Source: Candidatus Krumholzibacteriia bacterium (GTDB lineage: Bacteria > Krumholzibacteriota > Krumholzibacteriia > LZORAL124-64-63). From it: 64,000 nucleotides of DNA. The DNA lies in the NCBI GenBank assembly GCA_016744705.1, contig JADGDU010000021.1, positions 18,678 to 82,677 on the forward strand, in the 5' to 3' direction. The position numbers and the translations under genes were made by a program. The notes under the pieces are model-generated. The model ran no database searches, was not told the DNA's origin, and was given only the letters and a program-made list of their open reading frames with translations. Shown piece after piece: positions 42,030-50,839 of this stretch. The stretch's first letter is position 1; every line of letters starts with the position of its first letter.

Positions 42030-43724
42030 ATGCCCAGTCGTTCGATTGTATTGACTCTTATTATCTTATTATTAGGGGCCAGCTCTGCCATGGCTCAATA
42101 TGGTTTTTCCATCCCTTTTGAATTTTGCCCGGGTCAGGGCCTAACGGACGTCATCAGTTTTCAATTGCAAGAGGAAGGCCCTGTCATTTTGGTGGTCGAA
42201 CACGTCTTCACCAATCTCCCGGTGCGCACTTTGGTGATGGGTTTTTTACCGGCGGGAGCTCATTCCATCGTTTGGGATGGTCTAGATGATGAAGGTCAGC
42301 TTTTAGACACAGGAGTCTATGTTTTCAGGCTCATGGGCGATGGTTGGGAAGTGGAAGAATGGAGCACCCTGGATTGTGGATTAGACGCCGCCATCCAATC
42401 CAGAGTCGTGGTTGGGGGACGGGATGTGACCATGGGCTTTGCCAATGTCATCCCAGTACCGGAGCCCACTGAGTTGGCTGTTTACACTTCCGACGGGAGC
42501 ACACGGGTCAGGGATTTTTCAGATATCGCTCACTCGCGATACACCTTCTTTTATTGGGGCTTCGAAGATTCTGCCGGCCAGGTTTTACCCGCCGGCGATT
42601 ATATTTATCGCATGGCCAGCCCCTCATACAGTGAGGACATCGCTTTCACCATTGATCCCATCGAGCGAGGCTCTCTTGCGATGACCGTCACCGGTGCTGA
42701 TGGCCACGTCGTGACGGGGTTATTTGGGGCCGGTGAGACGCCGTTGGTCAAAGGGCCGCTCCAACAAATGGAAATCGATTTTGGCCGGGCCATGTCAGCT
42801 GCAGAATTGGCGTACCTTTTAGATGGAGGCTTGGAATTCAGCGGTGCTTTTGTTTGGGCCCAACCAGAATCCTATTCGGTGCAGGCCGACTCTACAGGGG
42901 TCATTTTCCATGGGTTCGCATTGAGCCGCTCCTGGCCTGATGTCTGGGGCTTTGGTGCGGTGGGGAGCTATGGCATGTTTGATCCCTATTCCAGCCGTGT
43001 GCAGTTGGGTTTTGATCATGAGGGGATCACCGGGCGGCGCGCACTCTGCCAACCCGCCGGTGGCACAGACCCTACGGATTGGGTTGTCAGTCACGGCCCA
43101 TTCTATTTTTCACCCGCAGGTACCATGGCGCCTCCTTGTAATAATCCGATTCCCCCCGGAGAGAGGGCCGAGCTCCAGTTTTCCACCGATGCTGCCGGAA
43201 TGGTGGTCATGATCATCATTGATAGGCAAGGCAATTTGGTGAGACAATTGATTTTCGATTACTCATGGGAAGGCCCGAAGGTGGAATTCTGGGATCGTCT
43301 GGACAATGCGGGGAATGAAGTCCCCGAAGGGATTTACCACCTGATCTGGACAGCTCAGGGGCAGGATGGTGGAAGTGTGGTCACGTCGGGGGACATTTAT
43401 GTTAGTAATGCCGTCTCGGATGTTCCCCAATCGGGTGGCGATCTGATGCTGCCTTCTCTTGGTTTCAATCATCCCAACCCCTTCAACCCCTCCACAGCCA
43501 TCAGTTTTGATCTGCCGGTGTCCTGCTTTGCCCAAGTGACGGTTCTGTCCCTGGATGGAAAGCGAGTGGCCACTCTGGTAGCTGAGGCCATGGAATCTGG
43601 TCATCACAGCGTCACTTGGAATGGCCGCGACCAAATGGGACATCGGGTCCCCTCGGGAGCGTATTTTTATCGTTTGGAAGCTGATGAGACAGTGTCGACG
43701 CGGCGAATGCTGTTATTGAAATGA
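42030..43724 (+). CDS. Secreted protein of repeated FlgD-like Ig modules with C-terminal sorting domain
   Basis: 564 residues, signal peptide MPSRSIVLTLIILLLGASSAMA. FlgD-like Ig units recur: one at about 45-110 (VRTLVMGFLPAGAHSIVWDGLDDEGQLLDTGVYVFRL), a second at about 145-210 (ELAVYTSDGSTRVRDF ... GQVLPAGDYIYRM), a third at about 390-450 (MIIIDRQGNLVRQLIF ... GNEVPEGIYHLIW), and the terminal one beginning HPNPFNPSTAISFDL and ending RRMLLLK. A structural surface protein is likely; no catalytic motif is seen. Gene stands alone between terminators. Confidence 0.8.
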   Translation: MPSRSIVLTLIILLLGASSAMAQYGFSIPFEFCPGQGLTDVISFQLQEEGPVILVVEHVFTNLPVRTLVMGFLPAGAHSIVWDGLDDEGQLLDTGVYVFRLMGDGWEVEEWSTLDCGLDAAIQSRVVVGGRDVTMGFANVIPVPEPTELAVYTSDGSTRVRDFSDIAHSRYTFFYWGFEDSAGQVLPAGDYIYRMASPSYSEDIAFTIDPIERGSLAMTVTGADGHVVTGLFGAGETPLVKGPLQQMEIDFGRAMSAAELAYLLDGGLEFSGAFVWAQPESYSVQADSTGVIFHGFALSRSWPDVWGFGAVGSYGMFDPYSSRVQLGFDHEGITGRRALCQPAGGTDPTDWVVSHGPFYFSPAGTMAPPCNNPIPPGERAELQFSTDAAGMVVMIIIDRQGNLVRQLIFDYSWEGPKVEFWDRLDNAGNEVPEGIYHLIWTAQGQDGGSVVTSGDIYVSNAVSDVPQSGGDLMLPSLGFNHPNPFNPSTAISFDLPVSCFAQVTVLSLDGKRVATLVAEAMESGHHSVTWNGRDQMGHRVPSGAYFYRLEADETVSTRRMLLLK

Positions 43725-43870
43725 AACAGTGTTCGAATTCTTTTGACCATAAGGCCTGCTTTTTCTCTAGGAGTTTAACGTAACTGCATGTAGAATCACA
43801 ATTTGTGCTTTTGTCTTTTTTTAGTGCAATTGGACCACAAAATGTGTTATATTTATGTCTCGTTTGAAGG

Positions 43871-43891
43871 GACCCCATAGGGTCTTTTTGA
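43871..43891 (+). terminator. Short GC stem with T tract in the leader of the next gene
   Basis: GACCC-CATA-GGGTC followed by TTTTT, lying about 80 bases before the next start. It may be a weak terminator for the upstream gene or an attenuator. The 43725-43968 gap is otherwise AT-rich and without a gene. Confidence 0.45.
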
Positions 43892-43968
43892 GCGTTTTTC
43901 CATTCCCCCCGGAAATGCTTTTCGGGATGAGGGATACACGTAAGAAACTGCATTTTTGGAGGATCAAC

Positions 43969-44649
43969 ATGAAGCGCATCGCTATTGCTCTGCTGCTCGT
44001 TCTTGTCGCCACTGTCGCCCAAGCCACTACCATTGAAGATATGCAAATGGGTAATGTGGTCATTGATGACCTGGCTTCCGTCTCTGGTGTTGTCGTTGTT
44101 GCCATTAATACTAGCAGCAGCAATGGTTTCTGGATTGCCGAAGCTCCTTATGGCGCTTATAACGGTATTTATGCTTACGGCCCCAATGCTGATGTTGCTG
44201 TTGGCGACGTTCTGGACATCGTTGATGGCCAGTACACCGAGTACTATGACCTGTCCGAACTCAAAACCTTTGATGCCACCATCACCGTCACCGGTACCAT
44301 GGCTGTGCCCACTCCTTTCATGATCTCAGCTGCTGACCTGTTTGCTGATATGGAAGCTTTTGAAGGTTGCGTCGTGACTTTGACTGACGGCATGATCGTG
44401 GACGCTGTTTTGGATTACGGTACATGGACTGCCATGACTTTGGACGGCCAAGCTGTTCTTTTTGACGATTACATGTTTGATGCTACCACCGTTATGGTTG
44501 ACCAATGTTACAACAGTGTCACCGGCGTCATCGATTACGGCTATGGCGAATACAAAGTGCATCCTTTGGCCGACGGCGTTGAGCTCACTGATTGCACAGT
44601 GGCCACTGACGAATTCAGCTTCGAAGGCGTGAAGGCTCTGTACCGGTAA
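43969..44649 (+). CDS. Small secreted OB-fold-like protein with VKALYR C-terminus
   Basis: 226 residues from ATG 43969 (TGGAGG at ideal distance). Signal peptide MKRIAIALLLVLVATVAQA. Two beta-barrel-like units resembling exported OB-fold domains: NGFWIAEAPYGAYNGIYAYGP ... VAVGDVLDIVDGQYTEYYDLSEL, and CVVTLTDGMIVDAVLDYGTWTAM. It ends SFEGVKALYR, nearly the same ending as the B12-operon protein at 6805. Codons are strongly biased to GCT, GTT and GAC, unlike neighbours, with a strong ribosome site, which suggests high expression. Function unknown. Confidence 0.7.
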   Translation: MKRIAIALLLVLVATVAQATTIEDMQMGNVVIDDLASVSGVVVVAINTSSSNGFWIAEAPYGAYNGIYAYGPNADVAVGDVLDIVDGQYTEYYDLSELKTFDATITVTGTMAVPTPFMISAADLFADMEAFEGCVVTLTDGMIVDAVLDYGTWTAMTLDGQAVLFDDYMFDATTVMVDQCYNSVTGVIDYGYGEYKVHPLADGVELTDCTVATDEFSFEGVKALYR

Positions 44650-44703
44650 TTTCGGTATTAAGCAAAACTCTGGTGGATCTTTTTGAGTCCACACGGGAAT
44701 GGA

Positions 44704-44738
44704 AACGGCGGAGGTTAATTCCTCCGCCGTTCCTTTTT
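44704..44738 (+). terminator. Rho-independent terminator
   Basis: Stem AACGGCGGAGG / CCTCCGCCGTT, loop TTAATT, followed by CCTTTTT. It closes the small secreted protein gene; its T tract ends eight bases before the next ATG. Confidence 0.9.
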
Positions 44739-44745
44739 GGTTCCC

Positions 44746-45471
44746 ATGGAACCTTTTCCAGCCTATGATCCTGCAGACCCCCAACCTGACTGCAAAGGAT
44801 ATTTAGTGGCTCCCTATTTGTTTATTATCTTCGTTGTTCTAATACTGATTTTTGCTGTTTATGGCTGGTGGATGGAGCAAAAGCGCCGAGAGAAACTGCG
44901 CCTCTGGTGCCTCAAGCACGGCTGGAAACTGGGCAATCACAGTATCCAGGGCTGGGATCATGATTATCCAGGTGTTAAGCTCTTCGACCGGGGACATTCA
45001 AAGGATGGGGATAACGTTATCACCGGCCATTTCCGTGGGTTGGAAGTGACTCTTCTGGATTACAAATACACCACCGGATCGGGAAAAAACAGAACCACCC
45101 ACGACCATGGTGTCACCATTCTAAACTGCTCGTTTCCCTTGATTCCATTGCAAATACGCCGGGAAAATGCCATGGACAAAGTGGGTGCGTTTTTGGGTGG
45201 CGGGGATATCGATTTCGAGTCGGCCGAATTCAGTCGAAAGTTCTATGTGAAAAGTGCCGATCGTAAATGGGCATACGATGTGATTCATACCCGGACCATG
45301 GAATACCTCCTGCAGGCGCCCCCATATTCCATCGAGTTTGGCATTGGAGAAATTGTCATTTTCCATAAGGGGAAGTGCAGCCCGGCTCAATATGAAGAAC
45401 AGGTTGAGATGGCTTGGCAACTCTATGAATTGATCCCCGATTATGTGATCAAACAGATGAAAGGTGAATGA
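44746..45471 (+). CDS. Membrane protein, DUF3137-like
   Basis: 241 residues with one membrane segment (about 20-42, YLVAPYLFIIFVVLILIFAVYGWWM), then a soluble domain. RKWAYDVIHTRTMEYLLQAPPYSIEFGIGEIVIFHKGKC recalls DUF3137 proteins, which are often paired with lemA. ATG 44746 is chosen since the earlier TTG lies in the terminator. The stop overlaps the lemA start (ATGA), confirming the pair. Function unknown. Confidence 0.72.
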   Translation: MEPFPAYDPADPQPDCKGYLVAPYLFIIFVVLILIFAVYGWWMEQKRREKLRLWCLKHGWKLGNHSIQGWDHDYPGVKLFDRGHSKDGDNVITGHFRGLEVTLLDYKYTTGSGKNRTTHDHGVTILNCSFPLIPLQIRRENAMDKVGAFLGGGDIDFESAEFSRKFYVKSADRKWAYDVIHTRTMEYLLQAPPYSIEFGIGEIVIFHKGKCSPAQYEEQVEMAWQLYELIPDYVIKQMKGE

Positions 45472-46031
45472 GAATGGGCTTGCCCGTCATTTTAGGAATT
45501 CTGGTTTTCCTTTTGGTATGGTTGATGGTCAATTACAACGGACTGGTTAAGGTCCGGCAGATGGTCCAGGAGAGTTGGTCCGGGATAGACACCGAATTAA
45601 AGCGAAGGTATGACCTGATCCCCAATCTGATGGAATTGGTCAAAGGTTACGCTGCTCATGAGGAAAAAGTTTTTGCAAGGTTGACCGAAGCCCGGGCCAT
45701 GGCGGTAGCCTCTGAGGGCGATACCAAGAGTCAGGCCAAAGATGAAAGGGCCCTTGTTCTGGGTGTGCGGCAGTTGTTGGCCGTGGCTGAATCCTACCCG
45801 GAACTGAAGGCCAGTGAACATTTCCTGGATCTGCAAAACGAGCTGGCCAACACCGAAGACCGAATCCAGGCCGCCCGCCGGTTTTTCAACGCCAATGTTC
45901 GGGATTTGAATACCCAGGTTGAGTCCTTTCCCACCAATGTCATTGCCTCGATTTTCGGTTTCGAGAAAGAGGACTTTTTTGAAGTGGAAAAAGCAGTCAT
46001 CCGCCAGGTGGTGGATATTTCTTTTCCCTGA
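45468..46031 (+). CDS. lemA: LemA family protein
   Basis: 187 residues: N-terminal membrane helix (PVILGILVFLLVWLMVNYNGLV), then the LemA helical domain with VQESWSGIDTELKRRYDLIPNLMELVKGYAAHEEKVF, the family's most conserved stretch, and ENELANTEDRIQAARRFFNANVRDLNTQVESFP-like sequence near the end. LemA proteins are inner-membrane anchored with a periplasmic or extracellular helical bundle; role unclear. Translationally coupled to the DUF3137-like gene. Confidence 0.93.
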   Translation: MRMGLPVILGILVFLLVWLMVNYNGLVKVRQMVQESWSGIDTELKRRYDLIPNLMELVKGYAAHEEKVFARLTEARAMAVASEGDTKSQAKDERALVLGVRQLLAVAESYPELKASEHFLDLQNELANTEDRIQAARRFFNANVRDLNTQVESFPTNVIASIFGFEKEDFFEVEKAVIRQVVDISFP

Positions 46032-46107
46032 TGAAATTAAGGTTCAGTTTTCCCGTTATTGACCGAAGTTTAGGAAGTAACAAAATCATTCGACGGGATA
46101 GGAAATT

Positions 46108-46749
46108 ATGGACCTGCAGCAGAAAAACCAGAAATTAGCTGATCTTTTGGCAGAGATGTCTGGTCAGGAAGTGGGGATTTCCGCTGAATTGGCGGAACAC
46201 CTTGAAGTTCTGGGACGTGCTGTGGATCAAATTTTGGATCTGGTCGAGGCAGCTCTTGAACCAATTGGCCAAAAAGAAGTTAGGCCTGTTCCTGTTCCAA
46301 CTCTCAGCAATGAATTCGAGAGCATGGATGATGTGCTTGAGACCGTCAATCCCTCCAGTTTAGCACCTTCCAATGAAGTGAGTGTATTGCTGGTGGAAGA
46401 TAATATGGTCAACCGCAAACTGGCCGTTTTGATTCTGGAAAGAATTGGCTGTAAAGTGGATGTGGCTATCCACGGAGCTGAAGGCGTAGAAAAATTCCAG
46501 AGTGGCAATTATCAGGCCATTTTCATGGATTGCCAAATGCCTGTCATGGATGGTTACGAAGCCACCGCGGCTATCCGTGAGTTGGAATCAGGTGAATCCC
46601 GAATCCCTATTATCGCCGTGACGGCCAATGCCATGAAAGGTGATAAGGAAAAGTGTCTGGAAAGCGGGATGGATGATTATATCCCCAAACCTCTTCGCCC
46701 CAATGACCTGCAGGAAGCTGTGAGCCGCTGGTGTCGGGTGTATGCCTGA
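46108..46749 (+). CDS. Response regulator with N-terminal extension
   Basis: 213 residues. The receiver domain is at 92-213: acidic E97-D98, phosphoacceptor D141 in IFMDCQMPVMDGYEA, VTANAMKGDKEKCLESGMDDYIPKPL. This ending is typical of receivers from hybrid kinases. The first 90 residues are a mostly helical acidic region (KLADLLAEMSGQEVG... AVDQILDLVEAALEP) that matches no domain I know. No histidine kinase is adjacent; phosphorylation by an Hpt protein elsewhere is likely. Confidence 0.85.
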   Translation: MDLQQKNQKLADLLAEMSGQEVGISAELAEHLEVLGRAVDQILDLVEAALEPIGQKEVRPVPVPTLSNEFESMDDVLETVNPSSLAPSNEVSVLLVEDNMVNRKLAVLILERIGCKVDVAIHGAEGVEKFQSGNYQAIFMDCQMPVMDGYEATAAIRELESGESRIPIIAVTANAMKGDKEKCLESGMDDYIPKPLRPNDLQEAVSRWCRVYA

Positions 46750-46824
46750 CCTTGCATTTCTTTCAGTCTGAATTATAATCTCCGCGATAAACCACCATCA
46801 ATTTTTCCTACCGGAGTGTGCCCC

Positions 46825-48786
46825 ATGAGCGGATCCCGCCCCCTGTTCACCCCCTTTCTGACCGAAGCAGAATCCATCGACTTGGATGCTGCTCTGGTAG
46901 AAGCCACCAACATCGAACCCTGGGCATTGCAGTTCAAACTGGGAACAGCGGGTTACCGGGATTTGTTGGATCCCGAAGAATTATTCAATTTCAATGTTCC
47001 TTTTAATGGGCTGAGCGCGGCTCTTCTTTTGGAATCGAGAGCCCAATTGGCAGTGGAGGCTGGCCTCAAGAGCCTGCATGTGGGAGGGGAGGTACGTCCT
47101 CACACTCAAGAATTTATCGATTTGGCGGCGCGCATATATTCCGCCCACGGCATCAGTGTGCATCTGCGCCCCAAGGGCACCAGAACAACTCCCATCTGGC
47201 TCAGCAGCTTCGGCGTATTTTATGATGAGCTTGATGGTGGCGACAATTTCACCGCCTCCCATAGCCAAAACTACAAAGGTGGCTGGAAGCCCATGGAGGC
47301 CGCGGGGGGGCAGTTGACAGAGATGGCCGGCATGATTGCTGACCGTGTGCGCGAGCTGATCGTTAAGGCCAAGAGTGAAGGTATCACCGTCAATTTGGCT
47401 GCCGCGGGCAATGAACTCATCAAATATGATTTTGATCCTGTGGACCCCTATGTGGATGTCTTGAAAAAAGTGATTCCCGGAGGATTGATGGCAGAAATTC
47501 CCGGCGCCACCGCTAAGGGTTTTAAAGCAGGCTTTTGCACCGAAGGTGGTAGCATGGCCCCCACCGCCCGGCGCATCTTCGAAGCCATGAACATTTCCCT
47601 GGATGACGGCGGCACAGTCTTTTTCACCCACGAAGAAGAGAGCAATACTTTTCACGGCATTGGCATCGTTGAAGGCGTGAATCATGGTGTGGATCCTGGC
47701 AAATGGCAGGTCTACAAGAATGTTGGTGCCCAAAAATTATTAGCAGAGGGCAAATGCAACGTCTTCTTTATCTGGGATCCGGATGGTGATCGTTTCAATA
47801 TGGTCACCGTGGCTCCGGCCTCTCTGGCGGCCAAATTTGCAGCCGCAGGGTTGGAAGTTGATCCCCTGGATGACAAGCGCTGCTTTGTTTTCTTCAAGCC
47901 CAACCAAATTTACTTCATGCTCACGGCTTTGAAAATTCAGTCCCTGGATGAAGCGGGCGAATTGGGCAATTACAACTGGATTGTGGCCAGCACGTTCCCC
48001 ACCAGCATGAGCATTGGCGAAGTGGCCACGACCATCAATGAACGCACGGGAGCTGGCCTGTCCACGTACAGGGTCCCTGTGGGATTCAAATATTTCGCAT
48101 CTCTGGTGAGTGACCTGGAAGACCAACTGGCTGATGGAAAAGAGACCACCAGGGCTACCGATGTCACCGGTGTGGAGACGGTCTTTGGATCCAAACCACG
48201 CCTGTTGATGATGGCCGAAGAAAGTGGGGGAGCGGCCATGGGGCCTGCTGAGCCCATGAGTAGCCGAAATGGACTGCGCACCAGCTTGGCTGCCAAAGAA
48301 AAAGACGGCATGCAGATTGGCATCATGTCTCTGTGCCTGGGAGCGCGTCTGTTTAGCAAGGGTGGCAGCTTTGCCGAATATTACCTGCAACTGCTGGAAG
48401 AATTTGATACTCGCTACCGGTTTTATGAACGCCGGGATGTGACTCTTTTTGATGAGAGCTTGAAAGGTGAAGAGCGGGACCAAGCCAAGGCCGCTGGCAA
48501 TGCCCGGAAGGAATCCACGGTGGCCTTTTTTGCTTCCCTGGAGACCAAAACTCCAGCGGAAGTGACCGACATTCTGATGGCCTTGTTGCCAAGCGGTACC
48601 CAAATGCCTAAAATCCAGCGTGTTTTCCATGCTGGGGATGGCACCTTCATCGAGTTTGATGACCTATGGTTCGAGCTGCGGGCCTCGGGCACCGATGCTG
48701 TCTTGCGGTACTATATGGAAGGCCGCGATGCAGATATTTTAGGCAATTTGAATGCTGCTTTTGAGGGAATGAATATTCCCGGCTGA
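46825..48786 (+). CDS. Alpha-D-phosphohexomutase (phosphoglucomutase/phosphomannomutase family)
   Basis: 653 residues from ATG 46825 (CCGGAG upstream). Interconverts hexose 1- and 6-phosphates. Active-site loop TASHSQ with phosphoserine S145 (usual form TASHNP), metal-binding loop DPDGDR, sugar loop EESGGAAMG and phosphate-binding RASGTDAVLRYY are all visible, in the family's normal order. It is about 100 residues longer than common members. Feeds glycogen or cell-surface sugar synthesis. A strong terminator follows. Confidence 0.9.
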   Translation: MSGSRPLFTPFLTEAESIDLDAALVEATNIEPWALQFKLGTAGYRDLLDPEELFNFNVPFNGLSAALLLESRAQLAVEAGLKSLHVGGEVRPHTQEFIDLAARIYSAHGISVHLRPKGTRTTPIWLSSFGVFYDELDGGDNFTASHSQNYKGGWKPMEAAGGQLTEMAGMIADRVRELIVKAKSEGITVNLAAAGNELIKYDFDPVDPYVDVLKKVIPGGLMAEIPGATAKGFKAGFCTEGGSMAPTARRIFEAMNISLDDGGTVFFTHEEESNTFHGIGIVEGVNHGVDPGKWQVYKNVGAQKLLAEGKCNVFFIWDPDGDRFNMVTVAPASLAAKFAAAGLEVDPLDDKRCFVFFKPNQIYFMLTALKIQSLDEAGELGNYNWIVASTFPTSMSIGEVATTINERTGAGLSTYRVPVGFKYFASLVSDLEDQLADGKETTRATDVTGVETVFGSKPRLLMMAEESGGAAMGPAEPMSSRNGLRTSLAAKEKDGMQIGIMSLCLGARLFSKGGSFAEYYLQLLEEFDTRYRFYERRDVTLFDESLKGEERDQAKAAGNARKESTVAFFASLETKTPAEVTDILMALLPSGTQMPKIQRVFHAGDGTFIEFDDLWFELRASGTDAVLRYYMEGRDADILGNLNAAFEGMNIPG

Positions 48787-48800
48787 AGGATCTGATTAAA

Positions 48801-48833
48801 AAAAAGGGCCCCTGATTAGGGGCCCTTTTTTTA
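48801..48833. terminator. Bidirectional Rho-independent terminator
   Basis: AAAAAGGGCCCCT / AGGGGCCCTTTTT stem with GATT loop, between the converging phosphohexomutase and TlpA-barrel genes. Confidence 0.93.
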
Positions 48834-48853
48834 TGCTGTCTTGAAGCGAGTGT

Positions 48854-50824
48854 CTAGTACCGGAACAACCCGTACATTTCCACACCTTCAAAGGCAGGTT
48901 CGAACTTGCACACTCCACCACTGCAAAGGTAACCGGCTTGCCGTGAACCCATCCAGAGGTTCAAGTTTCCGCCCCGGCTGATGGTGTATGTAACCTGACC
49001 TGACAGGAATGGGCCGGCCCCTTCGGCTGCAGGTCGTTGTTCGTCGTACTTGTTGTTGATTTCAAGCATAGCGGCGAAAGCCCAGCGGGGGGCTGTCTCG
49101 TATTCCAGCTTGAACCAGTCGACATCAAAGGCGCCCAGGTCGTAACCTTCGCCGCCACCGAGGCGCACGTGCTGGTGTTCGGCCTGGAAGGTCCAGCTCT
49201 GGGTGGGGGTGACCATCCAGGTGATTTCTCCCACGGCAGTTTGGCGCAGGCCTTCGTTATCCTGGTAACCAAAACCACCGGTGAGCCGGAAGGGGCCCAC
49301 GTTGTCTTTTTGAACACTTCCGAAAACCAGTTCGTAGACGATGTCACCACTGGTATCAAAATAGTTCGCGAAGCTGTAGCTGGTTTTTTTAATATCCCGC
49401 AACTGGGCCGCGCTGGCCACCACAGTCCAACCATCATCGTTGGAGTACATGAGGTCCAGGTTGTTACCCGTCTCGTTGTTTGGGTTCATGTTATGAGGTG
49501 ACCGATTCAGCAAGGTCCAGGCAAACTCCCGGGCCAGGCTGGGCGGGCGGTTCAAAGTGGTTTTGCCATCGGCGGCTTGGACCACAGCGAACTTGTTGTA
49601 GTAACTGTGTTCCCAGCTGAAGGAGAAGGGTCCATGGTAAAAATTCAGGTTGCCGTAAAAGGCGCGGCCTTCATCATTACCGTCCGTCAGGCGGTTATAG
49701 TCGTAGCCTTTTTTCCACCCGTGTTCGACGTAGAAGTCTCCAAATCCGAAATTTTGCCGGGCCCGCAAGGAAGCGACCCACTCACGGAAAACATCGCTGG
49801 CGGCACTGGGCCCATTGTCTGAGCGGTAGGTCATGCCGGTGCCGGCCAGGAAGAGATTCCTGCCCACATCGTATTCCACATCGGCACCACGAATATCCAG
49901 GGCACGCACGCTGGGCGAACCGCTGAAGGCCGTGGCGTTGAGGCGGCCTTGACGGGTGGAGGCAATGATTCCATCAAGTCTGGTATCAATGCGGATGACC
50001 CGGTCTTCGTAAGAATTAAAGATCAAGCCACGACCGAAGAGGCCGTAGAAGTGCCCCACACGCAGACTGGCATCTCCGCTTTCAAATTCGAAGAAGCGGT
50101 GCACGATTTCATTCTTCCGGTCACCGTCTTCGCTGGGGGCCTGGCTGTTGAGCATGATGCCGGTGCGGAAGCCACCCAGCTGGTAACTCACATCCATCCA
50201 GTTTTCAAAGATCTCTTTTTCCGTATCAGTGGAATAAGAGTATTTGAACTTATCGGTGGCGGAGACAGCTTCGGCCCATTGGGGTTTGCCTGTGTCCACA
50301 ACCATGTCGACTTTCTGCAGCGAAAGCAGTTGGTCGATTTCATGTTGCAATTCTTCTTCGTCGCCTTCCTTGTATCCCACGTGGCGGTAAATTTCACGGC
50401 CATTGCTGTCGTATACAATGAGGAAAGGAACGATGCCCACCACCTGCAACAGGGACGAAAGTTCCGCCCCCGTATCCAAAGGAACAATCAAATTGTCGTA
50501 TCCTTTGGAGCTGATGAAGGGGGCCACTTTGGCCACACTTTTAGAGTTGTCCGTATTGACGGCCAGGAAGGTGACTTGGTCGCCATACTCTCCAGCCATC
50601 CGGTTTAGGTGAGGCATTTCCTTGAGGCAAGGTTTGCACCACGTGGCCCAGAAGCTGACTACAACAGGCCCTTTTTCAAGGGTGTCATGGAAATTTACCG
50701 TGCCGCCGTCGGATGTGTTCAAAGTCCAGTCGGCAACTGATGATTGGGCTAGGGCGCTTCCACCCAGACCCAGGATGGTGACCAGGCTTAAGGCCAACAT
50801 CCACAGAATCCGTTCCTTCATCAT
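48854..50824 (-). CDS. TlpA/ResA-like thioredoxin domain fused to a predicted outer-membrane beta-barrel
   Basis: 656 residues. Signal peptide (ends GGSALAQ), then a thioredoxin domain (about 30-165) with VVVSFWATWC63KPC66LKEMPHLNRMAG, the TlpA active site, and cis-Pro in GIVPFLIVYDSNG. From about 190 to the end the sequence alternates aromatic and polar residues in antiparallel strands (for example VGHFYGLFGRGLIFNSYEDRVIRIDTRLDG, similar to DUF6029-type proteins of Bacteroidetes) and finishes EMYGLFRY with a terminal aromatic, the usual barrel insertion signal. The fusion would tether a disulfide reductase to the outer membrane. Last gene of a three-gene operon. Confidence 0.82.
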   Translation of the reverse strand: MMKERILWMLALSLVTILGLGGSALAQSSVADWTLNTSDGGTVNFHDTLEKGPVVVSFWATWCKPCLKEMPHLNRMAGEYGDQVTFLAVNTDNSKSVAKVAPFISSKGYDNLIVPLDTGAELSSLLQVVGIVPFLIVYDSNGREIYRHVGYKEGDEEELQHEIDQLLSLQKVDMVVDTGKPQWAEAVSATDKFKYSYSTDTEKEIFENWMDVSYQLGGFRTGIMLNSQAPSEDGDRKNEIVHRFFEFESGDASLRVGHFYGLFGRGLIFNSYEDRVIRIDTRLDGIIASTRQGRLNATAFSGSPSVRALDIRGADVEYDVGRNLFLAGTGMTYRSDNGPSAASDVFREWVASLRARQNFGFGDFYVEHGWKKGYDYNRLTDGNDEGRAFYGNLNFYHGPFSFSWEHSYYNKFAVVQAADGKTTLNRPPSLAREFAWTLLNRSPHNMNPNNETGNNLDLMYSNDDGWTVVASAAQLRDIKKTSYSFANYFDTSGDIVYELVFGSVQKDNVGPFRLTGGFGYQDNEGLRQTAVGEITWMVTPTQSWTFQAEHQHVRLGGGEGYDLGAFDVDWFKLEYETAPRWAFAAMLEINNKYDEQRPAAEGAGPFLSGQVTYTISRGGNLNLWMGSRQAGYLCSGGVCKFEPAFEGVEMYGLFRY

Positions 50825-50839
50825 CTCTCCTTGGTGCTG

